NCBI GenBank assembly: GCA_947175575.1
Contig: CAMWNG010000015.1
Span: forward strand, 1-35,029
Reading direction: 5' to 3'
Length of the DNA: 35,029 bases
Source of the DNA: an uncultured Bacteroidales bacterium
GTDB lineage: Bacteria; Bacteroidota; Bacteroidia; Bacteroidales; Muribaculaceae
The notes under the pieces are model-generated. The model was not told where the DNA came from, did not search any database, and saw only the letters and a list, made by a program, of their open reading frames with translations. Both the position numbers and the translations under genes were made by a program. Positions 17,626 through 25,877 of this stretch are shown piece after piece; position 1 is the first letter of the stretch; each line of letters starts with the position of its first letter.

Positions 17626-17642
17626 TAACTCTTCAAAATTAG
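17626..17642 (-). promoter_or_regulatory. Promoter-like 17-base repeat, copy A
   Basis: TAACTCTTCAAAATTAG reads on the minus strand with TAATTTTG, a match to the -7 consensus, about 30 bases before the lipoprotein start at 17600. The same 17 bases occur at 23654-23670, upstream of the DUF3943 gene. It may be an internal promoter of the TonB-receptor operon. Confidence 0.45.
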
Positions 17643-17656
17643 GTTATAGCCGGGGC

Positions 17657-19699
17657 TTATTTGGAGAATGTGAGATTGTTGACTTCCCACTTGTCGGTAC
17701 AGCCGGCGCCGTAGACAAACGCCACCTGTATCTTCTTGCCGGCGAAGGCGCTGATGCTGATTTCGCCTGAGTTCACGAAAGTCCAGGAGTCAGTGCCGGG
17801 ATAACCGGTGAAGGGAAGTACAGTCCAGTTTTCAGAACCTTCTTCGCGGACAGCGATATGGCATTTTTCCTTGAAACCGCCGTTCTGGAACTTGGCGGCA
17901 TGGCTGAAGGCCATGGAGGTGTAGCCTGCGGCCGCGAGGTCAATCACAGGCGAGATGGCATAGAGGTCATCTGTCTGGGGATCGTTCTGGCAGGAGATGT
18001 TCAGATAGTAATCATTCTTGTAATTCTGCCAAGCCCATTTGTCGTTGCCGGTGAAAGTCCAGCCATCGGCACCGTTTGCGCTTGAACCGTCGAGCATCGT
18101 AGCGGCCACTACGGGTGTGGGAACGGGGTCGTCGCCCTGACCGTCGTATTTCACGATTTCGCTGCCCTGTGCTATCTGAGGTTTGCCGTTATAAGTGGTG
18201 AGCTTACCCTTGACAAGCACTTTCTTGCCGACCTGGAGCTGATCGGCCGAAGTGAACTTCTGTCCTCCGAGGCCGTAGCCGCGGTAAATGTACAGACGTG
18301 TATCGCTGTCGGGATCCGATATATAATATGTGGCGTTGCCGTATGTGCCGGTGTCTATCTCGGTGATTTCGCTGATGGTACCTTCCACATAAACCTCCGC
18401 GGTAGAACCGCCTTCGGCTGCCGCGTTGGCCGCTGCTGCGTTAAAGGGGTCGTCAAATGTGCCCTGCCCTTTGGGGTCAGAAGGATTCTGAGGACCGCCT
18501 TCACCGTCATAGACAACGATCTGACTGCCCTGGGCAATCTGCGGGTTGCCATTATAGGTGGTGAGTTTACCCTTGATTATCACTTCCTTGCCAATCTCAA
18601 GCTGGTCATCGGATGTGAACTTCTTGCCGTCGAGGCCGTAGCCGCGGTAGATGTAGAGTCGGGTGTAGCTGTTGGGGTCTGAGATATAATATGTGGCGTT
18701 GCCGTATGTGCCGGTATCAATTTCGGATATTTCGCTGATTATACCTTTGACATAAACTTCGGCCGTAGAGCCCGATTCAGCGGCTGCATTAGCTGCGGCA
18801 GCGTTGAAGGGATTGGCGAACGTGCCTTCGCCTTCCGGAGTCGAGGGAGTCAGCGGAGTGTCGGGCTGTCCTTCGCCGTCGAAGTCAATCAGACCGGCGG
18901 CATCGTTGAGAAGCAGCTGCCAGCTGTTGCGGTAGCACGACAGGATGGCCACCACGTCGCCTTTGCCATAGGGCATGGTCTCGTAAGCGAAATCTGCATA
19001 GGAAGAATTGTAGAGGATGATGCGGTTGCCCTCTTCATCGACCAGATAACGTGAAGTGGTGTTGCCGTTAGTGAAGGGCTGTCCGGCCTCGACGATCTGC
19101 ACACCGTTGATGCGGATGAGCCGCGACTGCCACTGAATCTTGCCTTCGGTGGTGCGTGCAGCCTGGTTGAGTTCGGCGATGGTGGTGAGTGTGGTGTCCA
19201 TCCGTCCACCCTTGAAGCCCATCTTCACATGTGGACGCAATTCAGGCATCGAAATGCGGTTGACACCGGAGCCTTGGAGGACGCCGAGCTGCACCAGACC
19301 GTTGTATCGGCCGAAGCACATGCCTGTGACGTTGACGGCCAGACGCGCACCCTGAGGATAAGCGGCCGAAACAGCCGCGGTGTCGACACCGATTGTAATG
19401 GCTGCAGATTCGTCCTGAATAACGAGAGTCTTGTAAATGTTGCCGGCCGAGGCGTTCGACACGACAGTGCCGATGACTATGAGCGAGTCACCGTCGTCGT
19501 TGCATCCGATGATTGTGCCGTAAGAGTCATTGTCCTGCCAATAGTCGGCTTTGAGTTGCGCCAGTGTGATGTTGGCCTCAAGCCCCTCGGGTAATTCGGG
19601 CAGATTCATGACCGGCTGTTCCCAGTTGTCGCTGCAGGCCGTGAGGGCTGCGGCGGCTCCCAGCAGGATGCCGGGTATTATAGATGAGAAGTTTTTCAT
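17657..19699 (-). CDS. DUF5689 surface lipoprotein with tandem duplicated OB-like domains
   Basis: This 680-residue lipoprotein has lipobox ALTAC at Cys22. The N-terminal DUF5689-type domain (about 45-275) contains VIGTVVSNASAGNIYKTLV. Two nearly identical modules of about 113 residues follow (about 290-520), each with FNAAAANAAAE, a STAEVYV strand, GTYGNATYYISDP and LTTYNG(N/K)PQIAQGS. They resemble bacterial OB-fold modules. A C-terminal choice-of-anchor J domain (MAFSHAAKF to WEVNNLTF) ends the protein. The near-identity of the two modules points to a recent duplication inside the gene. It lies 21 bases after the TonB-dependent receptor gene and is probably its partner at the outer membrane. 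Exact binding function unknown. Confidence 0.82.
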   Translation of the reverse strand: MKNFSSIIPGILLGAAAALTACSDNWEQPVMNLPELPEGLEANITLAQLKADYWQDNDSYGTIIGCNDDGDSLIVIGTVVSNASAGNIYKTLVIQDESAAITIGVDTAAVSAAYPQGARLAVNVTGMCFGRYNGLVQLGVLQGSGVNRISMPELRPHVKMGFKGGRMDTTLTTIAELNQAARTTEGKIQWQSRLIRINGVQIVEAGQPFTNGNTTSRYLVDEEGNRIILYNSSYADFAYETMPYGKGDVVAILSCYRNSWQLLLNDAAGLIDFDGEGQPDTPLTPSTPEGEGTFANPFNAAAANAAAESGSTAEVYVKGIISEISEIDTGTYGNATYYISDPNSYTRLYIYRGYGLDGKKFTSDDQLEIGKEVIIKGKLTTYNGNPQIAQGSQIVVYDGEGGPQNPSDPKGQGTFDDPFNAAAANAAAEGGSTAEVYVEGTISEITEIDTGTYGNATYYISDPDSDTRLYIYRGYGLGGQKFTSADQLQVGKKVLVKGKLTTYNGKPQIAQGSEIVKYDGQGDDPVPTPVVAATMLDGSSANGADGWTFTGNDKWAWQNYKNDYYLNISCQNDPQTDDLYAISPVIDLAAAGYTSMAFSHAAKFQNGGFKEKCHIAVREEGSENWTVLPFTGYPGTDSWTFVNSGEISISAFAGKKIQVAFVYGAGCTDKWEVNNLTFSK
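18425..18830 (-). repeat. Intragenic tandem duplication encoding two near-identical domains
   Basis: The codons for the two OB-like modules repeat with a period of about 340 bases. Long stretches match, for example the segment encoding GTYGNATYYISDP at about 18310-18350 and again at 18670-18710. The boundaries given are approximate and cover the core shared region. Confidence 0.6.
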
Positions 19700-19720
19700 A
19701 TTCAGTCAGTTGAGGGAGGA

Positions 19721-22492
19721 TTAGAAACGAACGCCGACATTGAAGAACACGCGGATACCCTGAGCGTACTGATAACGGTTGGGATAAGCGCCGCGATCGT
19801 AGTTCTTGGTGTCGATACGTCCCTGCTGATAGGCATAGGTGCAGACATCGCGGTTGTTGAGGATGTTGTTCACGCTGAGGTTGAAGTTGAGGCTCACCTT
19901 GCGGTTTACGTACACCACCTTACCGATAGAAGCGTTGAGGGTGAATGCGTTCTTGAGTTTGTCCTGGGTAGTGAGATACTCGATTTTGGCGGCGAGTTCG
20001 GCTTCGGAAGGAACCATGCCGTTCCAGATGGTCGAGTATGGCAGCTGTGTGAATGCCTCGTGATAAGCGGGCGAAAGGTTCACATAAGCGTCGCCCTGAT
20101 AGGTGCCGTTGACATTGAAGAACCACATGCCGGGAGCGGCCCAGTCGATGCCGAGATTGGCGTTGAACTGGGGCACAGAACCTACATAATAGTTTTTGAG
20201 GTAGACAGTCTCGGTCTTGTCGGGGTGGAGGCCGTTCTCGTAGGTATGCGTTCCGCTGGGATTATTCTTGTACTGGAAGCGGGAGTAGTTTCCGGCGAAA
20301 GTAGCGGTGAGCGAGGGTGTGATCTTGTAGGCCATACCGAGCTCGACTCCTTTGTAGACCTTCTTAACGCCTGAGAGTACGAAGTAGGTGTAAGTCTGAA
20401 CCTGCTCGTCGTAGAAACCGTTACGTTCGATGCCGTTGTCGGTCATGGTGCCGAAGATGCTCAGGGCGCCGCGGAAGCGACGATAGTTCCAGCGATAGGT
20501 GAGGTCGGCCGAGTATACGGCTTCGGATACGTTGTCGGTGACCACATCGTTCTTGACGCGCGGCATGAGGAATACATTGTCGGCGAGCGGAGCGCGGGTT
20601 TCGAGATTAGAGTTGAAAGTGAAGTAGTTGTGACCGTCGGCCTTGAAAGTCGCACCGAGTTTGAAGCCTACGTTTTCATAGGTGAGCCATTTGCTCTTTC
20701 CGTAGGAGTTGAGCGGGGCACGGCCGTTACGCATGTGACCGTCGCGCTGATACTGCGTGTGGCTCATCTTGAGGGCGTAGTTGATGTCCCAGCGAGGCAG
20801 GGTGATCATGTTCTGGAGCCACGCGTTGGCGTTGATGGCGTAGAGATTGTAGTTGTAGCCGAATTTATCGCCCTTGTAGACGCGGTGGTTGAAGGGATCG
20901 GGATAGTTGTAGTCGTTTACAAGATTCTCGGGCGCGAGTGTTATGTCGCGGTCGGAGAACGGATCGATATCCACCCAGAATTCACCGCCGAGGAGGTCAC
21001 GGACAGTCTTGTAGTTGGCCGAGTTGGCGTAGCTCGCGGCAAGGCCGGCCTGCATGGTGATGAACTTGTTCAGGCGGGCATTGACGTAAGAGTTGAGCTT
21101 GACGTTGAGGGTGGTGTTGATGCGGTTTTCGAGAATGTAGCTGGCGCCCATTTTCTGATCCTCGGGGAGGGTGAGGTTGGAGTAGTTGTTGAGGGCGTTG
21201 GTGGCATAGAGGTTATCCCAGTTGATCTGCGAGAAGCTCTGGTCGTTCTGCCACAGCCAGGTGTAATACTCGCTCTGGAGAGTGGGTTCGCCGTTGTCGC
21301 CGTCGTAGTATGAGGGGAGGTAGCGATAGTAGGTGGGATTGGGGTCGTTGGCCTTATAGTACTGAAGAGCCGAACGGTTGTAATAGTTGTATGAAACGGC
21401 TGCGGCAGTGTTGACAGTTGTGCTTCCCTTGGAGTAGAGCCAGTTGAGCATGGCGGTGGGGTCGTAAGTCTCGGTGATGCGGGAAGCGCGTTTCTTACCC
21501 TGATACCAGCCCCAGTTGGGGTTGTAGAGGTTGTTGTCAACCAGGTCGTAGACTTCCTGATATGTGGCAACACCGGTGGCGCGCTGTGTGGGACCGCCCC
21601 ACGCCGAAAGCACCAGCTGGTTGTTAGCATTGAAATATTTCTCGAGCGAGAAGAAAAGGCCGCCCGAATTGTAGAAAGTGCCTTCGACAACACCTTCCTT
21701 GGCATAGCGACCGATAGCGCTGACGGTGAACGCCCAGCCCTTGTTGCTCAGGCCTGTTGAGTAAGTCACCATGGCGCGGGTCATATAGTTGGAGTTGGTG
21801 AAGCTGAGGGCACCGTTGAATCCGGGAGCGTAGCGGTCGGTGACCGTATTGTAGTTGACGGCGCCGCCGATGTCGCCGAAACCGAAGTCGGCTCCGGCAT
21901 TACCCACGGTAGTGGTCTTGTTGCGGAAAGCGCGCGATGTCATGCCCAGGAGCGACGAGAAGTTGAAGCGACCGCGGATGAGGTCGTTCATCTGCACACC
22001 GTTGATGTAGACTGCCTGATAGGCGCTGTCGTAGCCGCGGAACCGGAAATACATGGGTCCGAAGTTGTAGGAGGCGGTGTTGTAGTAGATGTCATCGTTG
22101 GCACCTGTGAGAGCGGCGATGCCCTGAGTGTTGTCATCCTCATCTTCGAGTAGGGCTTCGTCGGAAATCAGGTCCTGTGAATCACCGTAGTAATCATACT
22201 GGGTGTCGGTGAGCGGAAGGAGACGGACAGCCATGTTGTCTTCCACTTCCATCTGCCGTGTCTCATACTCGGGCAGAGAGAAAACAAGGGCAGAGACCGT
22301 AGTCGGAACGGTAATGGAAAAGGCACCGTCGATATCAGATGTAACACCGGACACACCTTGAGCGGAGATGTACACACCCGGCAGGGGGCTGTCGTTGTTA
22401 GCATTGACCACTATGCCTTTCACCGTACGCATTTGAGCCACTGCGGGCAGTACGGCCGCAAGAAGCACTAACAGAAACAGTTTAAGTCGCAT
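19721..22492 (-). CDS. TonB-dependent outer-membrane receptor with carboxypeptidase-regulatory-like N-terminal domain
   Basis: This 923-residue receptor has a cleavable signal peptide (residues 1-19, ending AVAQ). A carboxypeptidase-regulatory-like beta-sandwich follows (about 22-95, with VKGIVVNANNDSPLPGVYIS). Then come a plug domain (about 120-230, including FRFRGYDSAYQAVYINGVQMND and GNAGADFGFGDIGGAVNY) and a long beta-barrel ending in the aromatic-rich tail RVFFNVGVRF. It is energised by TonB in the inner membrane and imports a ligand through the outer membrane. There is no SusD partner. Instead two DUF5689 lipoproteins follow, so this is not a classical polysaccharide-utilisation pair. 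It is first in the operon. Substrate unknown. Confidence 0.9.
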   Translation of the reverse strand: MRLKLFLLVLLAAVLPAVAQMRTVKGIVVNANNDSPLPGVYISAQGVSGVTSDIDGAFSITVPTTVSALVFSLPEYETRQMEVEDNMAVRLLPLTDTQYDYYGDSQDLISDEALLEDEDDNTQGIAALTGANDDIYYNTASYNFGPMYFRFRGYDSAYQAVYINGVQMNDLIRGRFNFSSLLGMTSRAFRNKTTTVGNAGADFGFGDIGGAVNYNTVTDRYAPGFNGALSFTNSNYMTRAMVTYSTGLSNKGWAFTVSAIGRYAKEGVVEGTFYNSGGLFFSLEKYFNANNQLVLSAWGGPTQRATGVATYQEVYDLVDNNLYNPNWGWYQGKKRASRITETYDPTAMLNWLYSKGSTTVNTAAAVSYNYYNRSALQYYKANDPNPTYYRYLPSYYDGDNGEPTLQSEYYTWLWQNDQSFSQINWDNLYATNALNNYSNLTLPEDQKMGASYILENRINTTLNVKLNSYVNARLNKFITMQAGLAASYANSANYKTVRDLLGGEFWVDIDPFSDRDITLAPENLVNDYNYPDPFNHRVYKGDKFGYNYNLYAINANAWLQNMITLPRWDINYALKMSHTQYQRDGHMRNGRAPLNSYGKSKWLTYENVGFKLGATFKADGHNYFTFNSNLETRAPLADNVFLMPRVKNDVVTDNVSEAVYSADLTYRWNYRRFRGALSIFGTMTDNGIERNGFYDEQVQTYTYFVLSGVKKVYKGVELGMAYKITPSLTATFAGNYSRFQYKNNPSGTHTYENGLHPDKTETVYLKNYYVGSVPQFNANLGIDWAAPGMWFFNVNGTYQGDAYVNLSPAYHEAFTQLPYSTIWNGMVPSEAELAAKIEYLTTQDKLKNAFTLNASIGKVVYVNRKVSLNFNLSVNNILNNRDVCTYAYQQGRIDTKNYDRGAYPNRYQYAQGIRVFFNVGVRF

Positions 22493-22575
22493 GAATTGGT
22501 TTAGTTAGGTTATTTTATGTGTTTAAGTTTCATGTGAGACAGCACTCCGCAGAGACACGGAGCGCAAATAGCACA

Positions 22576-22583
22576 CAAAAATA
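22576..22583 (-). promoter_or_regulatory. Bacteroidetes -7 element for the TonB-receptor operon
   Basis: TATTTTTG on the minus strand matches TAnnTTTG and lies about 85 bases before the receptor start at 22492. The leader holds a short stem formed by CTCCG and CGGAG around 22543-22562. No convincing -33 is seen. Confidence 0.5.
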
Positions 22584-22687
22584 CATATTTTCAACCTTAT
22601 TATAAAACCAACTCGCCAGAAACCTGATTTTTTAACACATTTTCACGGTGGGAACCAGAATTGCGTGCGTCTGCACGGAGGAGAGGG

Positions 22688-23635
22688 TCAGAATGTGAGC
22701 GTCATGGCAAAACCATTAGGTGTGGGTATAAACGAACCTGTGACACGCGATGCGTGGCTATGTGTGCGCTCATATTCGTAAACCTTGGCGGCATCGCGGG
22801 CCGGATTTCCGCGGAAGAGGTCGATAACCTCGTTGACCGGGTCGAGCAGGAAGCAGGCTATGCGTCCCAGAACCGGACTGCCGAGGAGCGTGTAACCGCG
22901 TTCGACAATGGCACGTTTGCCGCGGTAGAATCCTTCACCGATAAGGCTGCCTACGACAGGAGTGATCACGATGTCCTGATAGGAGGGCCGCTCCATGAAA
23001 GCTTCTATTCCGAATTCCCAGCCGACGGTGGAGATAGCCGCAGAATAGAGCATCGAGCCCCAGAAACTGAAACCGTTGGAACGCGCAGACATAAAATAGG
23101 CGGCTCCGGCATAGGGATGGAGAAGATAGTTGAAGTAGAATTTATCGTGGTCCCACTCGGGATTGTGTACGAAGATATTACGGTACCAACGGGTGAACAT
23201 AGGTACCCGGGAAATGGCGGCACGATTCCATGAGGTGGCGTCTTCGGGGAGGAGTTCGAGGGTGAACAGCGTGCCGATGAACGCGCCGGAAAGAACGGCG
23301 GTGTTGATCCACATGCGGTGCCAGTTCTGACCGCCCGTGCAGTGAGTTGAATACGGCAGCGCATAGGGGCTGACCCATGAATGACGGCGGCGCGGGAGCA
23401 AATCGTCGTCGATGTCGAGCGGCCTCATGGCTTCCGCCACACTCTCGGCGAGCGATAGTTCTGATGCAGATTCTGTGGAATAAGGCCGTCCGGTAAGCAA
23501 GGAAGCTGAATATTCAGCAGAAACACTTCCGACAGAGTCCCTCCTTAAAACAGAGGCTGTTATGGAATCCGTTGAAGATGCAAATGCCGTAAATGACGAC
23601 AATAATAAAACGACTGAGAGAATCGAGGCTTTCAT
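22688..23635 (-). CDS. DUF3943 domain-containing protein
   Basis: This 315-residue protein has a signal peptide (about 1-19, ending AFASS). A low-complexity mature N-terminus is followed by a conserved region rich in Trp, Tyr, Phe and Gly (about 110-280: GGQNWHRMWINTAVLSG, HDKFYFNYLLHPYAGAAYF, WGSMLYSAAISTVGWEFGIEAF, QDIVITPVVGSLIGE). This matches what I know as DUF3943, a Bacteroidetes and proteobacterial family of presumed outer-membrane or periplasmic proteins without known function. It is a single gene with its own promoter. The 3' region carries only a small stem at 22664-22677 without a T-run. Confidence 0.75.
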   Translation of the reverse strand: MKASILSVVLLLSSFTAFASSTDSITASVLRRDSVGSVSAEYSASLLTGRPYSTESASELSLAESVAEAMRPLDIDDDLLPRRRHSWVSPYALPYSTHCTGGQNWHRMWINTAVLSGAFIGTLFTLELLPEDATSWNRAAISRVPMFTRWYRNIFVHNPEWDHDKFYFNYLLHPYAGAAYFMSARSNGFSFWGSMLYSAAISTVGWEFGIEAFMERPSYQDIVITPVVGSLIGEGFYRGKRAIVERGYTLLGSPVLGRIACFLLDPVNEVIDLFRGNPARDAAKVYEYERTHSHASRVTGSFIPTPNGFAMTLTF

Positions 23636-23652
23636 AGGTCAGAATATTATAA

Positions 23653-23841
23653 GTAACTCTTCAAAATTAGTTTATATTATGGCTTTTTTTGCAACCCTTC
23701 GGGCTGATATGCCTTTGATTGTCTTGATGGAGCCTTTCTTCCTTTCGTTCAGTCGTGTAGCTCGCTACACTCCTTCTCTCAACGAAGAAATTCCCGCATC
23801 AATCCTGCTCAAATTCATATCAGCTAATTTTTAAGAGTTAC
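23653..23841. mobile_element. MITE-like palindromic element bounded by inverted repeats
   Basis: The element ends in 18-base inverted repeats with one mismatch (left 23653-23670, right 23824-23841). The core is an imperfect palindrome: GCTGATATG (23703-23711) pairs with CATATCAGC (23816-23824), TTGATG with CATCAA, TTTCTTC with GAAGAAA, and the centre is TGTAGC-TC-GCTACA (23756-23769). On the minus strand, bases 23818-23672 hold a 49-codon frame starting at ATG with one in-frame TAG (23767-23765) and ending TAA just inside the left repeat. The left repeat supplies TAATTTTG, a promoter -7 match, for the DUF3943 gene. No transposase is inside. It could equally be a dispersed regulatory repeat of the genome. 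Confidence 0.6.
23654..23670 (-). promoter_or_regulatory. Promoter-like 17-base repeat, copy B, for DUF3943 gene
   Basis: It is identical to 17626-17642. On the minus strand TAATTTTG is preceded by TTG 22 bases upstream (in GGGTTGC). It lies about 20 bases before the start codon at 23635, giving a very short leader. It coincides with the left end of the palindromic element. Confidence 0.45.
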
Positions 23842-23939
23842 ATAAGTTGAATCAATAGGTTAGATACTTTTAGAACAACGCGTCCGGCGGAGACGGCGAC
23901 TATTCTGCATTAAAAAATCTTAAAATAGGCCGTGGAAAC

Positions 23940-23970
23940 TTGGCGGAACGCATTTTTGTGCGTAACTTTG
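23940..23970 (+). promoter_or_regulatory. Promoter for SRP RNA
   Basis: TTG at 23940-23942, a 20-base spacer, then TAACTTTG at 23963-23970 form a textbook Bacteroidetes promoter. The first base of the RNA stem (23976) is six bases downstream. Between the palindromic element and this promoter (23842-23939) I see no gene. Confidence 0.75.
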
Positions 23971-23975
23971 CAGCG

Positions 23976-24069
23976 GGTAAGTCCTACACGACCAGCTCCC
24001 TGAGAATCCCCCAGGTCTTGACCGAAGCAAGGGTATCAGGTCGTAGCGGTGCGATGTAGTAAGCTTACC
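23976..24069 (+). ncRNA. ffs: Signal recognition particle RNA, small bacterial (4.5S) type
   Basis: The sequence folds as one long hairpin: GGTAAG (23976-23981) pairs with CTTACC (24064-24069), CTACA with TGTAG, CGACC with GGTCG, and CCC with GGG. The apical part has CAGGTC (24012-24017), six loop bases, then GAAGCA (24024-24029). This is the conserved Ffh-binding core, the same pattern as in E. coli 4.5S RNA. A T-run (24070-24076) follows the closing stem and ends the transcript. The RNA pairs with Ffh to target membrane proteins to the translocon. It lies directly upstream of queF. Confidence 0.88.
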
Positions 24070-24076
24070 TTTTTTT
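24064..24076 (+). terminator. T-run terminator of SRP RNA
   Basis: The closing stem of the SRP RNA followed by seven T residues can act as an intrinsic terminator. The queF start lies only 33 bases further on, with no separate promoter visible, so queF may depend on read-through. Confidence 0.6.
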
Positions 24077-24109
24077 GTACCCTCTTCCGAAAAAGACGCA
24101 TTCAAACAT

Positions 24110-24577
24110 ATGAGATCATCCGAAGAAACAGCATCCTGCACCCTTCTGGGCAATCAGGGCGTCAAATATCCCACCCAATACTGTCCTGAAATTCTGGAGA
24201 CATTCAAGAACAAGCATCCCGAGAACGAATATCTGGTGACTTTCAACTGTCCGGAATTCACATCGCTCTGTCCCAAGACCGGTCAGCCGGACTTCGCCAA
24301 AATCATCATCAATTATATTCCTCGCGAAGACATGGTGGAGAGCAAGAGTCTCAAGCTGTATCTTTTCAGTTTCCGCAACCACGGCGACTTTCATGAGGAC
24401 TGCGTGAACATAATCATGAAAGATCTCGTAAAACTTATGAATCCGCGCTATCTGGAAGTACGGGGCATTTTCACCCCACGCGGAGGCATCTCGATCTATC
24501 CGTTCGCCAATTACGGCGACGCGGAACATCAGGACCTGGTGCGTGAACGACTGATGGCAGCTTTCCCCAATTCATAA
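24110..24577 (+). CDS. queF: NADPH-dependent 7-cyano-7-deazaguanine reductase (preQ0 to preQ1)
   Basis: QueF reduces the nitrile of preQ0 to the aminomethyl group of preQ1, which is then inserted into tRNA as a queuosine precursor. At 155 residues it is the short, single-module type. The catalytic Cys54 and Asp61 sit in [13 protein letters not shown]. Further family motifs are [24 protein letters not shown] and [20 protein letters not shown]. It is followed after five bases by queC, whose product makes preQ0, so the two consecutive steps are encoded in tandem. The queD and queE genes are not in the window. Confidence 0.95.
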   Translation: MRSSEETASCTLLGNQGVKYPTQYCPEILETFKNKHPENEYLVTFNCPEFTSLCPKTGQPDFAKIIINYIPREDMVESKSLKLYLFSFRNHGDFHEDCVNIIMKDLVKLMNPRYLEVRGIFTPRGGISIYPFANYGDAEHQDLVRERLMAAFPNS

Positions 24578-24582
24578 GTGAT

Positions 24583-25245
24583 ATGACAGGAAAGAAAGAC
24601 TCACTGATGGTGGTGAGCGGCGGAATGGATTCCACCACCATGCTTCACGAATACGCCGACCGTATTGCCTTGGCTGTCACGTTCAACTACGGCTCGAACC
24701 ACAACGCACGCGAAATCGAATGTGCACGCTATAACTGCCGACTGCTCGATATTCCTCTTGTGGTGATTGACCTGCCGTTCATGGGCGTATTGTTTGCAAG
24801 CTCGCTGTTAAGCGGAGCGGACGCCATACCCGACGGAGATTATAATGAGGAGAACATGCGGAGCACGGTGGTGCCTTTCCGCAACGGAATCATGCTCTCG
24901 GTGGCGGCCGGACTTGCCGAAAACCATTCGCTCAAGCATGTGATGATGGCCAACCATAGCGGCGACCACGCCATCTATCCCGACTGCCGTCCGGGATTCG
25001 CCGAAGCCATGAGCCGCGCCATAAGCGAGGGAACGTATGACCACATAACCCTCGAAACGCCATATACACATCTGTCCAAAACAGATATTGCCAGACGGGG
25101 TGCCACCCTGGGGGTGGATTACGCCCACACATACTCATGTTACAAAGGCGGCGAGAAGCACTGCGGCACGTGCGGCACCTGCACGGAGCGCCGTCAGGCT
25201 TTCGCTGACGCCGGACTTACAGACCCAACCGACTATATCTCCTGA
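24583..25245 (+). CDS. queC: 7-cyano-7-deazaguanine synthase (preQ0 synthase)
   Basis: QueC converts 7-carboxy-7-deazaguanine to preQ0 using ATP and ammonia. This 220-residue protein has the N-terminal PP-loop SGGMDST (residues 12-18), the middle motifs VPFRNGIMLSVAAGLAE and ANHSGDHAIYPDCRPGF, and the C-terminal zinc-binding cluster CYKGGEKHCGTCGTC. It lies between queF and a HAD phosphatase gene, with gaps of five and three bases, so it is certainly co-transcribed. Confidence 0.95.
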   Translation: MTGKKDSLMVVSGGMDSTTMLHEYADRIALAVTFNYGSNHNAREIECARYNCRLLDIPLVVIDLPFMGVLFASSLLSGADAIPDGDYNEENMRSTVVPFRNGIMLSVAAGLAENHSLKHVMMANHSGDHAIYPDCRPGFAEAMSRAISEGTYDHITLETPYTHLSKTDIARRGATLGVDYAHTYSCYKGGEKHCGTCGTCTERRQAFADAGLTDPTDYIS

Positions 25246-25248
25246 CCA

Positions 25249-25872
25249 ATGAACCTGCTTTTCGACCTCGGGGGTGTCATCATGGACATCCGTAAAGAAA
25301 ACTGCGTGGCCGCGTTCGAACGGCTCGGACTTAAAAACGCCGACAAATATTTCGGAGAATTCTCGCAGCAGGGCCCGTTCATGTTCCTTGAACGCGGCGA
25401 CATAACCATAGATCAATTCCACGAAGCGCTCCGGAAAGAACTTCCGGCCGGAACCACCGATGACCGGATCGATGATGCTTTCTGTCAATTCCTGATCGGG
25501 ATTCCGGTCCACAGGCTTCACTCGCTCGAACAGCTGCGTCGCCGCTATCCGGTGTATCTGCTCAGCAACACCAACCCGATAATGTGGGATTCAAAGATCA
25601 AGACCGAATTCCAGAAGGACGGCCGGGAGCGCGAGGACTATTTCGACGGAATGATCACCTCATTCGAGGCAAAGAGCCTCAAGCCGGACCGTCAGATTTT
25701 CCAATATGCAGCCGAAAAACTCGGCATACAGCCCTCGGAGACCCTGTTCCTCGATGACTCGCAGACAAATCTCGAAGCAGCCGAAGAACTTGGATTCAAG
25801 ACCGCGCTGGTTGAACCGGGCACCGAATTTCCCGAGATTCTCGCCGAAGTGCTTCCACGGCTCAATTCCTGA
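25249..25872 (+). CDS. HAD-superfamily hydrolase (HAD-IA, YihX-like phosphatase)
   Basis: This 207-residue cytosolic protein has HAD motif I FDLGGVIMD with the nucleophile Asp6, motif II LLSNTNP, the motif III Lys in SLKPDRQIFQ, and motif IV FLDDSQTNLEAA. A helical cap (about 15-85) fits subfamily IA. The second Asp of motif I is replaced by Gly (DLGG), as in YihX-like phosphatases, so the protonation step may use another residue. It probably removes phosphate from a sugar or nucleotide phosphate. It sits between queC and ribF. An FMN- or nucleotide-related substrate is possible but not supported directly. Confidence 0.85.
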   Translation: MNLLFDLGGVIMDIRKENCVAAFERLGLKNADKYFGEFSQQGPFMFLERGDITIDQFHEALRKELPAGTTDDRIDDAFCQFLIGIPVHRLHSLEQLRRRYPVYLLSNTNPIMWDSKIKTEFQKDGREREDYFDGMITSFEAKSLKPDRQIFQYAAEKLGIQPSETLFLDDSQTNLEAAEELGFKTALVEPGTEFPEILAEVLPRLNS

Positions 25873-25877
25873 AAGAC

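Noticed and set aside
20630-21313. A 227-codon plus-strand frame inside the TonB receptor gene
   Set aside because: It is a Val- and Glu-rich shadow of the receptor's codons without a promoter or motifs.
23976-24076. A preQ1 riboswitch upstream of queF
   Set aside because: The structure is a single long hairpin with the SRP core CAGGTC/GAAGCA, not a short preQ1 aptamer with an A-rich pseudoknot tail.
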